The position numbers and the translations under genes are program-made. Positions 28,354-37,869 of a stretch of DNA of 57,554 nt are shown piece after piece (positions within the stretch are counted from its first letter, which is position 1; each line of letters starts with the position of its first letter). Origin of the DNA: Planctomycetia bacterium (lineage in GTDB: Bacteria; Planctomycetota; Planctomycetia; Gemmatales; Gemmataceae); assembly GCA_005808665.1 (NCBI GenBank), contig SYLG01000131.1, positions 1 to 57,554 on the forward strand, written 5' to 3'. The notes beneath the pieces were generated by a model. The model was not told the origin of the DNA. It did no database searches and saw nothing but the letters and a program-made list of their open reading frames with translations.

Positions 28354-29758
28354 TGACTGGAAACCAGGATTTTGCATTTTCAGCAAATAGGCGTTCTTTT
28401 TTGCGCCTTGGATTGGGCGGGTTTACCTCCTTAGGATTGCCAGGAATGCTCCGCCTGCGGGCCAATGTGGAACCGGTGGAGAAAACAGCCATCATTCTGG
28501 TATGGCTTCGTGGTGGACCAAGCCATTTGGAAACCTTTGATCCAAAACCGGATGCCCCAAGCGATTACCGTGGGCCCTATAAGGCGATTGCCACCAAAAC
28601 TCCCGGGATGATGATTTCGGAATTGTTTCCAAGGTTGGCGGGAATTTCAGATAGGTTTGCCCTTTTGAGATCGATAGCCCATAATGGCGGAGGTCATCCT
28701 GCCGGTTCGCTCCAAATGCTTTCAGGGGACCCGGATGCACCCGATAAACCCGGACCAAAATATCCAGACTGGATGTCGGTTGCCAACTACTTTCGTTCGG
28801 GAGAGATGCATTCCCTTCCCCATTATGTTGCTGTAAATCCAATTGATAATTACGACAATTTTGTTATTGCTGGACCTACCTATTTGGGAACCGCTTTTGA
28901 TGGTTTCAAGGTATTTGGGGATCCTAGTAATCCACAATTCCAGGTTCCCAATGTGGGTTTGCGTGACCGGGTGAAACATCAACAATTGACGGATCGGGTA
29001 AATCTTGCTCGTTCCTTTGATCGTTTTCGCGATACGGTTGACAAATCACAAGGGAGCTCTTCCTTAAACCGGTTTGAATCCCAGGCAATGGCAATGTTGA
29101 CCAGTGCAGATGCCCGTATTGCTTTTGATTTATCTCTTGAACCGATCCGGGTTCGTGACGCTATGGACTCCATGCCTGGGGACAACAATGTTTAATGGCA
29201 AGGCGGTTGGTTGAGGCCGGAGTGGATGTGGTGACAACCGAATTTGATGGTCCCCTGTGCGGAAGGGTGGCCAACTGGGATGACCATGCGGTTAATCAAC
29301 ATATTTTCGATGCCATGAGGTTCCGTGCTCCTTCGTTGGACCAAGCGATTTCTGCTTTGATAGAGGATCTCTACTTAAGGGGCCTTGACCGTCGGGTATT
29401 GGTAGCTGTAGGGGGAGAATTTGGCCGCACACCCCGTATTAGTCATGTGGCATCCAGTGGTGGCGGGGTGGGGAGTGGAGCGGCCGGGGTGGTTCAACCT
29501 GGTCGTGACCACTGGCCCCAGGCCGGTTCGTTTTTGTTTGCCGGGGGGGGAATCCGGACTGGCCAAGTGATTGGGGCTACTGACAAAAAGGGGGAAGAGC
29601 CGGTGGATCGAAGGGTTGGTCCAGAGGATTTCCTGGCAACAATTTACAACCACCTGGGCATTGATTACAAGGAAGCAACGCTTCGCGACTATTCTGGCCG
29701 CCCCACCCCCATTATTCGAATGGGTGAGGCGATAAAAGAATTGGAAGCCATGGGTTAA
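28353..29758 (+). pseudogene. Frameshifted second DUF1501 gene
   Basis: Two in-frame halves of one DUF1501 protein: 28353-29195 and a remainder read from 29195 (ATG) to 29758 in another frame. The first half ends IRVRD then out-of-frame residues and a stop at 29193-29195; the second frame continues RYGLHAWGQQCLMARRLVEAG directly, the conserved block of the family. Restoring one base at about 29159-29160 (an expected C: CGT GAC CGC TAT) joins them into a product of about 468 residues, near the 478 of its neighbour. The N-terminus has Tat-like NRRSFLRLGLGG. The site is not a slippery sequence, so a real mutation or assembly error is more likely than programmed frameshifting. Translation would be coupled to the upstream gene. 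Confidence 0.85.
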
Positions 29759-29763
29759 TTGGC

Positions 29764-31101
29764 TTAGCAAAGGCCATCCACTTCAAATTTTTTGCGATAT
29801 GTTTTCTTCACAAATGCATTGGCTTCGGGATGGTTGGTAACTTTCATTTCCTTCCCGTTCCAATCAAGGACCTTGCCTGGAAATCGGGTAGAAAGACAAC
29901 CTAAAAGGACTGTTTCTGTCAGGGGGCCAGAATAGGAAAATGGGGCCGAAGTTTTTCCATTACCTCGTACCGCTTCCACAAATTGGCCGTAATGATCATT
30001 TCCGGCAAGTTTTGGACCATTATAGGTGGCAAATTTTTCCTTGGGTAAAAGGATGGGTGGGCCGATATAGGGGGAATAGAGGATGCCTCCGGTTCCAATG
30101 TAAATGGATCCCTGGTCAGAAAGGGGATTACCTTCAAGCAGTTTGACCAATTCAGCCCCTGGACGAAGGTTTCCATCATACCAGGTAAGGCTGACGGTTT
30201 CTGTGGTGTGGATACTTCCAGGAAATTCGTACCGAACCTGGGTATGCAAACCCCAACTGTCCGGATAGGTACCACCCTTTTCGCAAACCACCGTTTTTGG
30301 ATACCCTACCCCAAGGGACTCGTAGACAGGATCAAGGATGTGGCACCCCATATCACCAAAGGTTCCAGTCCCAAAATCCAATCGTTTGCGCCAATTACCA
30401 GGGTGATAATAATTTGTAAGGAAGGGGCGTTCCTGGGCCACGCCAAGCCAGCCATTCCAATCCAAGGTAGGAGGCACATTGTCTTTTCTTGTTGGTTTAG
30501 GGGTGTTGTCCCCCCATTCCTTTCCCGACCAACTATGAACAGCTTTTACTTTACCAATGGCTCCGGAATGGACCGTGGCAACCACGGTGCGATGAACCTC
30601 ATGGGAATGGATTTGTATTCCCATTTGGGTAATGAGTTTTTTTTCAGCGGCAACCTCCGTGAGTCGCCTTGCTTCAAAAATCGTTTGGGTAAGGGGTTTT
30701 TGAGTATAGACATGCAGGCCCCGATTCATTGCCGCCATGGTAATGGGTGCATGCATATGGTCTGGCGTGGAAATATTGGCACTTTGAAGATCCTTTTCTT
30801 TGTCTAGCAGGACCCTCCAATCCTGATAAACACGAACTCCGGGAAACGCTTTGGTGACCTGATCCAATCGGCTGCTGTCCACATCCGCAACCGCAACCAG
30901 GCGGAATCCTTGGGACCTGGAAAGGGATTGAATATCGGACCATGCCATACCTCCGGCCCCAAAACTGGCATGAAGTACTGTGTCCGTCGGTGCCGTCATG
31001 CCATGGCGGGGAAACACTCCTGGGAGTGTCAGGGCCCCGGCAAAAGCTTTGGCAAAGGTCCTGCGATTTACCCTGTTGGTTGTTTTCGGAGGCTTATTCA
31101 T
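29764..31101 (-). CDS. Tat-exported Gfo/Idh/MocA-family oxidoreductase
   Basis: 445 residues from ATG 31101 (AAGGAAA nine bases upstream); a longer reading to 31179 has no support. The Tat signal is NRRTFAKAFAGALTLPG. The Rossmann start FGAGGMAWSDIQSL and VAVADVD follow, and the family catalytic block reads YTQKPLTQT in place of the usual EKP. The C-terminal alpha/beta domain is complete. Substrate is not predictable; likely an exported sugar-type dehydrogenase, a planctomycete habit. Ends five bases from the convergent DUF1501 pseudogene, so no terminator space exists between them. Confidence 0.88.
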   Translation of the reverse strand: MNKPPKTTNRVNRRTFAKAFAGALTLPGVFPRHGMTAPTDTVLHASFGAGGMAWSDIQSLSRSQGFRLVAVADVDSSRLDQVTKAFPGVRVYQDWRVLLDKEKDLQSANISTPDHMHAPITMAAMNRGLHVYTQKPLTQTIFEARRLTEVAAEKKLITQMGIQIHSHEVHRTVVATVHSGAIGKVKAVHSWSGKEWGDNTPKPTRKDNVPPTLDWNGWLGVAQERPFLTNYYHPGNWRKRLDFGTGTFGDMGCHILDPVYESLGVGYPKTVVCEKGGTYPDSWGLHTQVRYEFPGSIHTTETVSLTWYDGNLRPGAELVKLLEGNPLSDQGSIYIGTGGILYSPYIGPPILLPKEKFATYNGPKLAGNDHYGQFVEAVRGNGKTSAPFSYSGPLTETVLLGCLSTRFPGKVLDWNGKEMKVTNHPEANAFVKKTYRKKFEVDGLC

Positions 31102-31416
31102 GGTGATTTCCTTGGGTGTTCCAGGGGGTAGGTAGGTAAGGATTGGTCTAGGCAATTGAAAAGAGTCGGCAACTGCCAAAACCGCTAAATGGTTTTCGAA
31201 AAGAACATTAAAAAGTGGTTGATTGCCATCTTTGACTTTACAAAAATGCGATTTCCTGATTTCGGTTTTTTACACCGATGGCAATGGCCTTCCACCGCCA
31301 TTTTCGCAAATTGGATCAGAATCACTCCGAACCTAAAAATGTAAAGTCCCTTTGCCCGGCCTAATGGAGCCAAACATGGACCTTGAAAACTTTGACCGAT
31401 TCCTTAATTCCCCTTG
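31102..31416. other. 315-base divergent intergenic region
   Basis: Between the oxidoreductase (minus) and trhO (plus) starts. No open frame with a ribosome site and no clear repeat or promoter consensus was seen. Confidence 0.4.
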
Positions 31417-32142
31417 ATGAACATAACGGTAGCCACTTTTTATCAATTTTGCCAATTAGGACCTTTGCCTGAACTTAAGGTGGAGCTTTTCAATTTAATG
31501 AGGGCCTGGGACCTTCGGGGAACGATTTTACTGACCCCGGAGGGAATCAATGCCACCATAGCAGGCCCCCCTCAGGGATTGGATGATTTATTTAACCGAT
31601 TGTACCAATTTGAAGAACTTCGAAAACTGGAAATCAAGACCAGCCATTGTGAAGTCCAGCCCTTTCGCCGTGCCAAAGTCCGCCTGAAAAAAGAATCGAT
31701 TTCGTTTGGTCAAGTCCTTTCCGGTTTGGAACCAACCGGAATAAATGTGGTCCCTGGAGATTGGAATAAACTGATTGCCCAACCGGATACTTTAGTCCTG
31801 GATTCCCGCAATCGTTACGAAGTGGAATTAGGCACCTTTGAAAGGGCCAGAAATCCAAATATTCGGAAATTTCGGGACCTTGCGCAATATGTGGACCAAA
31901 ATCTTGATCCCATGGAGTTTCCCCGAATTGCTACATTTTGTACCGGAGGAATTCGATGCGAAAAACTGACCACATTCCTTTTGAAAAAAGGGTTCAAGGA
32001 GGTATTTCAGCTTCAAGGTGGTATTCTCAAGTACCTGGAAGTGGTACCAAAAGAGGAAAGCCTTTGGGTTGGCCATTGCTTTGTTTTTGATGAACGGGTT
32101 GGTGTAGGGCACGGGTTGAAGCCAATGGCCCTGAATCGTTAG
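31417..32142 (+). CDS. trhO: tRNA uridine(34) hydroxylase
   Basis: Hydroxylates U34 of certain tRNAs toward 5-hydroxyuridine derivatives; formerly YceA. 241 residues from ATG 31417; a TTG one codon earlier is possible. The N-terminal ferredoxin-like domain (LRGTILLTPEGINATIAG) and rhodanese domain are complete. The active-site loop is FCTGGIRCEK with Cys175. The protein is a little shorter than the E. coli enzyme because the C-terminal extension is missing. No close operon partner; DUF1080 follows by 59 bases. Confidence 0.9.
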   Translation: MNITVATFYQFCQLGPLPELKVELFNLMRAWDLRGTILLTPEGINATIAGPPQGLDDLFNRLYQFEELRKLEIKTSHCEVQPFRRAKVRLKKESISFGQVLSGLEPTGINVVPGDWNKLIAQPDTLVLDSRNRYEVELGTFERARNPNIRKFRDLAQYVDQNLDPMEFPRIATFCTGGIRCEKLTTFLLKKGFKEVFQLQGGILKYLEVVPKEESLWVGHCFVFDERVGVGHGLKPMALNR

Positions 32143-32201
32143 ATGTAAAGTGGATCCCCTTTTTTTCATTAAGGTATTTTCCCAGCCAAGGAGTCCTGTT
32201 T

Positions 32202-32768
32202 ATGAAGCGAACAATTGCATTGGTTATGGTTTTGACCTTGGGAAGTATTTGTCCCATTCTCCTTCAATCCCAGGATACCAATCCTTCCGATTGGATTCAC
32301 CCCTATAACGGAAAGGACCTCACCGGTTGGTCCTATAAAACAGGCAAATCCTTTGAAGGAATGGCAGAATCATCCGATGGACGATATGAGGCCAAAGGGG
32401 ATGCGATTATCGTCAAGGATGGCAAGGGCATCCGCCAACTTTGGACAACCGCCCAATTTTCAGGCGATATGGAAATTCGGGTCGAATTTCGTGCCGAGGT
32501 GAATGCCGATAGTGGATTTTTTGTTCGTGGACCCCAGTTACAAGTTCGGGATTACCTGGTGGCCGGCCCTTACAAATCCTTAAAGAAATATAAGCCTCAG
32601 GATTGGAACCAAATTGTTGTGGTGATCAAAGGCAATGTAGCCCATTGTACCTGCAATGGAGAAATCCTTGAGGCAAAACTCAAAGTTCCCGCTTCGGGCG
32701 GAATTGGGTTAGAGGCGGATCATGGTAAAATGGAATATCGTAACCTTAGGATTCGGAAGCTTTCCTGA
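32202..32768 (+). CDS. Exported DUF1080 (3-keto-disaccharide hydrolase-like) protein
   Basis: 188 residues with a signal peptide (MKRTIALVMVLTLGSICPILL). The domain opens IHPYNGKDLTGWSYK, has MEIRVEFRAEVNADSGFFVRG, and ends GIGLEADHGKMEYRNLRIRKL, all hallmarks of the DUF1080 jelly-roll fold. Family members hydrolyse 3-keto-glycosides; whether this one does is unknown. The Gfo/Idh oxidoreductase nearby could in principle form keto-sugars, but the genes are on opposite strands. Confidence 0.88.
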   Translation: MKRTIALVMVLTLGSICPILLQSQDTNPSDWIHPYNGKDLTGWSYKTGKSFEGMAESSDGRYEAKGDAIIVKDGKGIRQLWTTAQFSGDMEIRVEFRAEVNADSGFFVRGPQLQVRDYLVAGPYKSLKKYKPQDWNQIVVVIKGNVAHCTCNGEILEAKLKVPASGGIGLEADHGKMEYRNLRIRKLS

Positions 32769-32798
32769 TTATCAGTAGGAAGACCCTTCCCGTTGGTT

Positions 32799-32830
32799 AA
32801 GGTTGCCTTCAAAAATGCGATGGCAACCTT
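32799..32830. terminator. Hairpin in the convergent DUF1080/tilS gap
   Basis: Perfect nine-base inverted repeat AAGGTTGCC (32799-32807) and GGCAACCTT (32822-32830). It stands between two convergent genes but has no T run, so terminator function is uncertain. Confidence 0.35.
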
Positions 32831-32840
32831 GGACCATGCC

Positions 32841-33905
32841 TTAGAAGGCATTGAGGGATTGGTCCCTTGGTCGTTTCAAAAGGAGGGTTTGCTTTTGAAT
32901 ATGATGGAAACAAGTAATTCCACCGGGTAATGCAAGGGATTTATTCTTAGCCCCGATCAGTTTCCAAAATTGTTTGTAATGGGCTCTGGTTAGGAACCCC
33001 CTTGGCCACCGTAAAAGTATGATTATCTGTTCAAGGACCGACATGGAACCATAGGGCCCAAGAAGTTTTAGTGCCGCAACAGGGAGGATAACCTCGTCAG
33101 GGCCAGCAAATACGGCGTGTTTGGCTATCCAAACACGAATTCGGGACCGTTCTTTCCGATGTATTATTCGGGTATGCCAAGCCAATCCAACCAGGCTGGA
33201 CGGTACAGACTTTCCCATCATCCTGGATAATTGGGGAAGGATTTCATTCCTGATGCGATTTCGGGTGAAATGATTGCATTGATTTGTCGCATCCTGGCAG
33301 AATTCCAAACCAGAATGAAGGAGGTATCGCCTTAAAGTTTCCTGAGGAAATTCAAGTAAAGGACGAACAAGCGTGATTTCGGGGTCTAATTTTTTTTTGA
33401 AAGCGATTCCCTTGAGGCCGCTTGGGCCGGTTCCTCGCAGAATATTAAATAATACGGTTTCGGCCTGGTCATTGGCATGGTGGGCGGTCAAAATCCATTG
33501 GCTTCCCCTTTCTCTAGCTACCTGAACCAACCAATTGTAGCGAGCTTTGCGAGCATTGGCCTCGAGATTACCTCGCAGGTCCAAAAGGGGCTCTACAGGT
33601 GACCCGGTGGCTAGCTGAATCCGATTGGGGTAGTGGGTTTTCAATGATTGGGCCATGTCCATGACAAATTGGCAATCATTATTGGATTCTTGACCACGAA
33701 GGCCATGGTTAAAATGGGCCAAAATCAGAGGCTGGTGGCATTCTTTTGCCAAAAGGTGGACCAAGGCCACACTATCGGCACCGCCTGAAACCGCTACCAC
33801 CATAGGCTCCAAGGGTAATTTCAATCTTACCAGGCATGCGGAGAATTCCCGGCGGAAACGGCCAAGCCAACGAGGCTCTTCCCTTGAGGAATCAGGTACC
33901 GACAT
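32841..33905 (-). CDS. tilS: tRNA(Ile)-lysidine synthase
   Basis: Adds lysine to C34 of tRNA-Ile(CAU) with ATP, so that it reads AUA. 354 residues. The PP-loop is SGGADS at residues 40-45; ILTAHHANDQAETVLFNILRGTG and TRNRIRNEILPQL are further conserved blocks. The C-terminal region is short (ALPGGITCFHHIQKQTLLLKRP), like the minimal TilS of several bacteria. Start overlaps the trpC stop by 14 bases, so the two are translated together. Confidence 0.95.
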   Translation of the reverse strand: MSVPDSSREEPRWLGRFRREFSACLVRLKLPLEPMVVAVSGGADSVALVHLLAKECHQPLILAHFNHGLRGQESNNDCQFVMDMAQSLKTHYPNRIQLATGSPVEPLLDLRGNLEANARKARYNWLVQVARERGSQWILTAHHANDQAETVLFNILRGTGPSGLKGIAFKKKLDPEITLVRPLLEFPQETLRRYLLHSGLEFCQDATNQCNHFTRNRIRNEILPQLSRMMGKSVPSSLVGLAWHTRIIHRKERSRIRVWIAKHAVFAGPDEVILPVAALKLLGPYGSMSVLEQIIILLRWPRGFLTRAHYKQFWKLIGAKNKSLALPGGITCFHHIQKQTLLLKRPRDQSLNAF

Positions 33906-34680
33906 TGCGGAAATCCCTTAGCGCTTCCACTGGATTCCCTGACCGCATCAAGGATTCTCCAACCAACACCATACGAATGCCCGCATTCCATAAGGCCTGA
34001 ACATCATTTCGGGATTGAATCCCGCTTTCGCCAACAATCGTAACCCCAGCAGGCACTTTACTTGCAATTCTTAGGGTTGTATTCATGTCCACTTCAAATG
34101 TTCGAAGGTTTCGATTGTTTACCCCAATCAAGGTAGCCCCGGAATTTAAAACACGATTGAGGTGGGATTCATCATGAAGTTCGACCAAGGCTTCCATTTT
34201 CCATTGGTGAATGAACGAGACCAATTCAGCCAATTTTCCATCGTCCAGTATATCCGCGATCAATAAAACAAGGTCCGCCCCGGCTGCCCGCGCTTCCAGT
34301 ATTTGCACCTTGTCAATGATAAAATCCTTTCTTAAAACGGGTGGCCCCCCAAGATTTGCTACGGCTTCCAGATAGCCAATATCACCTTGAAACCATTTTT
34401 TGTCGGTAAGGACGCTAATGGCAGTAGCATCACCCTGAATGTATGCCTTCGCTTGGGTAATAGGGTCAAAATGGGATTGAATCACTCCGAGGGAGGGTGA
34501 TGCTTTTTTGATTTCCGCAATAACACCCATGCCTTTTTGGGAAGCAATAGCCTTCCAAATGGACTTGATCGGAGGTCCCTTTTTTGCCATGGCTTCCCAT
34601 GATTCAAGGGAATTTTCTCCATAGGCAATCTCTACTTCCCCGATTTTGCTTTCAATGATTTTATTCAGGAAATCCGACAT
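33892..34680 (-). CDS. trpC: Indole-3-glycerol phosphate synthase
   Basis: Closes the indole ring in tryptophan synthesis. 262 residues from ATG 34680; the reading frame runs 34 codons further without family support. Conserved blocks: EIKKASPSLG near residue 60, VLTDKKWFQG, VLRKDFIID, LIGVNNRNLRTFEVD and VGESGIQSRNDV. Stand-alone, not fused to TrpF. It heads a two-gene unit with tilS and is divergent from the CPBP protease. Confidence 0.95.
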   Translation of the reverse strand: MSDFLNKIIESKIGEVEIAYGENSLESWEAMAKKGPPIKSIWKAIASQKGMGVIAEIKKASPSLGVIQSHFDPITQAKAYIQGDATAISVLTDKKWFQGDIGYLEAVANLGGPPVLRKDFIIDKVQILEARAAGADLVLLIADILDDGKLAELVSFIHQWKMEALVELHDESHLNRVLNSGATLIGVNNRNLRTFEVDMNTTLRIASKVPAGVTIVGESGIQSRNDVQALWNAGIRMVLVGESLMRSGNPVEALRDFRNVGT

Positions 34681-34739
34681 CGTTATCAACCTGTATCTTG
34701 AAAGGGAATCGATTTTTTCCACCAAGGGAGTTTTTGGTT

Positions 34740-35654
34740 TTGCCTGATCCTGAATCCAAAGAAAACCACGCCACCCAAGCACCTTTTTTGGGGTTGCCTG
34801 AATGGGGAGGCCTGGCGCAATTTGTTTCCCTGTACTTTAGTTTACAATTCCTCGTGGCGATAGCTTCCTTATTGGTAGGTGGCTTGGGAATGGATCCTAT
34901 GGCAACGGATCCTGAAGGATCCTTGGTGAGTGGTGGGCAAAACAGAATTTTGCAGGGAATCCTTGGGCAAATTGCAGCCTTTTTCCCAGGAATGGTGATC
35001 CTTCGCATTTGGTCCGGGCCTTCGGTTTTCGGCTTGGGCAATTTGGGAAATCCTGTCCGCTTGCTTGGGGAATTTGTGATTGTGGCGTTGGGGTGTCATT
35101 TGATGCACCAAGGGGCACTTTGGATCAACCAGCATGGTTTTGGATTTGGCCCCCAACCCCATCCTTTCACCAAATTGGGTGGGCAGAATCAGGCCATTGG
35201 GGTGTGGCTTGCCTTGATTTTAGCCGCTTGTTTCGTTGCCCCGGTAAATGAAGAAATCATTTTTCGAAAGCTTACAAAAATGTGGTTGGGAGGGCCAACC
35301 GGAATTCGGTTCCTATTGTGTTTGGCAGCAGGGGCCGCCTTTTTGGGAGCATCCCATAACCCGTCTTCTGGTATTTTCGAACGGGCTTTACCAATTGCCT
35401 GGGTTACCCTTCTCTATGGATTAATCACCCTGGGAAAGTGGAGCCCGGAAACAAAATGGACAATTGCATCTGCCGCATTGTTTTCGGCTATTCATAGTTT
35501 TGCCTGGCCAACCCCTATACCCCTATTTATTTTTGGCCTGTATCAATCAAGGTTGATGGGCCGGACGGGTGGATTGTTGGCACCCATATTGTTTCACAGT
35601 TGGTTCAACCTGATTGGTGTGGTAGGGCTTTGGTGGGAAATATCGCCAAATTAA
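34740..35654 (+). CDS. CPBP-family intramembrane metalloprotease
   Basis: About 304 residues. The frame has no ATG near its start; TTG at 34740, nine bases after AAGGGAG, is preferred, with TTG 34734 or 34698 possible. The polytopic protein keeps the family motifs: VNEEIIFRKL (EExxxR), GASHNP and SAIHSF (the H motif in the last helix). Relatives process CAAX-like peptides or act in immunity; no substrate is evident here. Divergent from trpC and ends one base from the convergent YgfZ-like gene. Confidence 0.8.
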   Translation: MPDPESKENHATQAPFLGLPEWGGLAQFVSLYFSLQFLVAIASLLVGGLGMDPMATDPEGSLVSGGQNRILQGILGQIAAFFPGMVILRIWSGPSVFGLGNLGNPVRLLGEFVIVALGCHLMHQGALWINQHGFGFGPQPHPFTKLGGQNQAIGVWLALILAACFVAPVNEEIIFRKLTKMWLGGPTGIRFLLCLAAGAAFLGASHNPSSGIFERALPIAWVTLLYGLITLGKWSPETKWTIASAALFSAIHSFAWPTPIPLFIFGLYQSRLMGRTGGLLAPILFHSWFNLIGVVGLWWEISPN

Positions 35655-36731
35655 TCAAGCGACTTCCAAAGAAATTGGGCCAACCAGACTTTGGCATTCC
35701 CAATTGGAACCAAGGTCCCAATATCCCCGACGAAGATATGCCAAGGCAATCCAGGTTCCTGAGGAAATTTCAACGAAAGAACAAATTCGCCCCAATTCTT
35801 TTCCGTCTTTTGTTAAAGGGCCGGCAGTCAACGCATTTGCTGAGATTTTGACTTTGCGTAATTTCCGGTTTAGTTGGCCTCTATCTCGTGCCATGACAAT
35901 AGGTTCTTGCCCCAGGTAGCAGCCCTTGTTATCAGAAATGGCGGTAGTTGGCCGATCCACCTCCATTACCCGAACTGTGGCATCCAATTCGCATGGTTCT
36001 TCGGGAAGGCCAGCCAAAATACGAAGGCCCTGGAAGGCGGTTGTGCCATTGGGCATAGCTCCCAAATCAACCAATGCTTGCCAAAGGGTGGAAGCCCTCT
36101 CCTTTAAAACAATAAGGTCATATCCGACATATCCCAAGAAATCATGACGGCGGATGCTGGTTGGAATGTGGCCCTGGATGGACCGAACCATATGTTGATG
36201 TTGGCCCAAATCCGGAATAGTATCCTGAACTGCCTGCTCCAATAGATGGGTAGAATTTAAACCACAAATGTGGAATTGGGCAAATTCATTGGTTCGATCG
36301 GCGAGATCCACCTGTTCGCTAACCAAATGCTTGTCAAGGTGCCCGATCATGGATAATCCCGTTCCAGGGGAAAGGTCTAGCCAAAAAGCATGGCGGCCAT
36401 CAGACAATTGGATGTGGTATATATTTGCAAAACTAATGTAACGGGCTGACTTATCTGCGAAGAAAACTTCGCATCCTCCTCCTAGTGGTAATTCTTTAAT
36501 ATTGTTGGAACAAAGGTTGTGCAAAAAATTGGCCGCATGAGGGCCAGTTAATTCTACCTTGCTTCGATGGGATTGATCAAAAAGTAATACATTTTGACCA
36601 TGCCAGGATTTCCAATCAGGCTCATTTGGAAAGGAGTTATGAAGTGGCAAATGGTCAAAGCCGGTAAAGGGTGCCTGAAAGTGCATTTGGTTTGGGTCCG
36701 ATTTGATCACTATTTTAGCCCCAATGGCCAT
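35655..36731 (-). CDS. YgfZ/GcvT-like folate-binding protein
   Basis: 358 residues from ATG 36731; a TTG two codons earlier is also open. The C-terminal hallmark KGCYLGQEPIVMARDRG is the YgfZ signature, and the frame ends in the usual barrel domain. YgfZ assists Fe-S cluster assembly with tetrahydrofolate. The start overlaps the LarA-like stop by 17 bases. Adjacent functions (LarA-like, M28 peptidase) do not point to a specific partner. Name kept generic because the N-terminus is divergent. Confidence 0.85.
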   Translation of the reverse strand: MAIGAKIVIKSDPNQMHFQAPFTGFDHLPLHNSFPNEPDWKSWHGQNVLLFDQSHRSKVELTGPHAANFLHNLCSNNIKELPLGGGCEVFFADKSARYISFANIYHIQLSDGRHAFWLDLSPGTGLSMIGHLDKHLVSEQVDLADRTNEFAQFHICGLNSTHLLEQAVQDTIPDLGQHQHMVRSIQGHIPTSIRRHDFLGYVGYDLIVLKERASTLWQALVDLGAMPNGTTAFQGLRILAGLPEEPCELDATVRVMEVDRPTTAISDNKGCYLGQEPIVMARDRGQLNRKLRKVKISANALTAGPLTKDGKELGRICSFVEISSGTWIALAYLRRGYWDLGSNWECQSLVGPISLEVA

Positions 36732-37869
36732 CTTCAAGAACGAGCCACGGTCCCTCTTTGGTAAGGTCAGGGGATCCTGGATGGAAAGCCACGGCTAATC
36801 CTTTGGCTAATTCGGATTGTGAGGATCCCCAAAGGTGAATCGTATTTTTGGAGAGAATTCTAGCCCACAGGCGGGCCATGGTGTCCCCAAAGGGGATACC
36901 CCCGAGACGCAAATCCGCAATGCTTTGGGCCGAGGGTTCCTTTCCTTCAAGCGAAAGGTGAATGGGGGAACCAGGTTCGAGCATTTCCGCAAGACGACAT
37001 GCCGCATCCACCATTTGGTCAAAAGGAATGGTTTCTAATGAGGTCCAGCGGGCAAGGCCAGCTTTGAAAGGAACAGGGGATACCTGGGAATCGCTCGTTT
37101 TTTGCGTAAAGGCATGGTCCAGGGCTTTGTCGGACCCAGCGATAAACTGCGAGGGGTTTCCCCCTTTACCCGGCAACGCCATGATAAAAAAAGGAGCACC
37201 AAGGAGCCAGCATGCCTCTCTGGAGGAGGCGATTTCTTTGGAATAATCAGGACGAAATTGTTTGGTAAAGGCAACTTTTTGTGGGCCATTCGATGGTTTT
37301 TCTGCCAATCCCGGCCAAAGTTGATGGCAACCCCCCAAAGGGCCCCGATGGGCTCGAATTCCTGCATAACCCGCCACTACAATTTGATCGGCATCAATTA
37401 ATCCTCGGGAAAAGGAAATCCTTTCCCCGGTTGCGGATACCGCAACGATTGCATTACGGTTGGGATTCGATCGTTCATGCACTGTAATAATGGCTTCTTC
37501 AAATCTTTCGGGCAAATGTGCAATGAGGAGTGCTTCCATGGTTGCGTTTTCAACCAAAAAAGTGATCTGGTGGACCTCAATCCCGGCTTGAAGAATTCGG
37601 TCCAGGATGGACTCTAACAAGTCTTCCCTGGTGCAAAACAAATGATCAAGGACAATAAAAACATTATCCGAGGGGGTAAATATTTTGGAAAGCGGGGGAT
37701 AAAAATAGGGTTGATCCAATGCCGTTGATAGCCCCGCTACAGGATTTAACAATGCAGGAGGGGGGGACAACACAACCAATTGATTGCTAATCACCTCCCC
37801 CTCAAGCGGATTTGTTTCTTCTGAAAACCCTGCAGCGCCAGAAGCATCGGGATTATTCAAGTTTGACAT
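36715..37869 (-). CDS. LarA-like (DUF2088) protein
   Basis: 384 residues. The middle segment FSRGLIDADQIVVAGYAGIRAHRGPLGGCHQLWPGL resembles the DUF2088 core of lactate racemase LarA (aD-x-iiiG then gysGG-x-x-xPG), and the region before it (REDLLESILDRILQAGIEVHQITFLV) matches its N-terminal Rossmann-like part. Many members outside true LarA have unknown racemase or isomerase functions, and the nickel-pincer residues cannot be assigned here. No larB, larC or larE homologue is seen. Overlaps both neighbours: YgfZ-like by 17 bases and M28 peptidase by 17 bases. Confidence 0.72.
   Translation of the reverse strand: MSNLNNPDASGAAGFSEETNPLEGEVISNQLVVLSPPPALLNPVAGLSTALDQPYFYPPLSKIFTPSDNVFIVLDHLFCTREDLLESILDRILQAGIEVHQITFLVENATMEALLIAHLPERFEEAIITVHERSNPNRNAIVAVSATGERISFSRGLIDADQIVVAGYAGIRAHRGPLGGCHQLWPGLAEKPSNGPQKVAFTKQFRPDYSKEIASSREACWLLGAPFFIMALPGKGGNPSQFIAGSDKALDHAFTQKTSDSQVSPVPFKAGLARWTSLETIPFDQMVDAACRLAEMLEPGSPIHLSLEGKEPSAQSIADLRLGGIPFGDTMARLWARILSKNTIHLWGSSQSELAKGLAVAFHPGSPDLTKEGPWLVLEDGHWG

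Noticed and set aside
28353-29758. Programmed frameshift in the DUF1501 gene
   Set aside because: No slippery heptamer at the junction near 29158-29161 and no downstream stem-loop; a simple base loss explains the data better.
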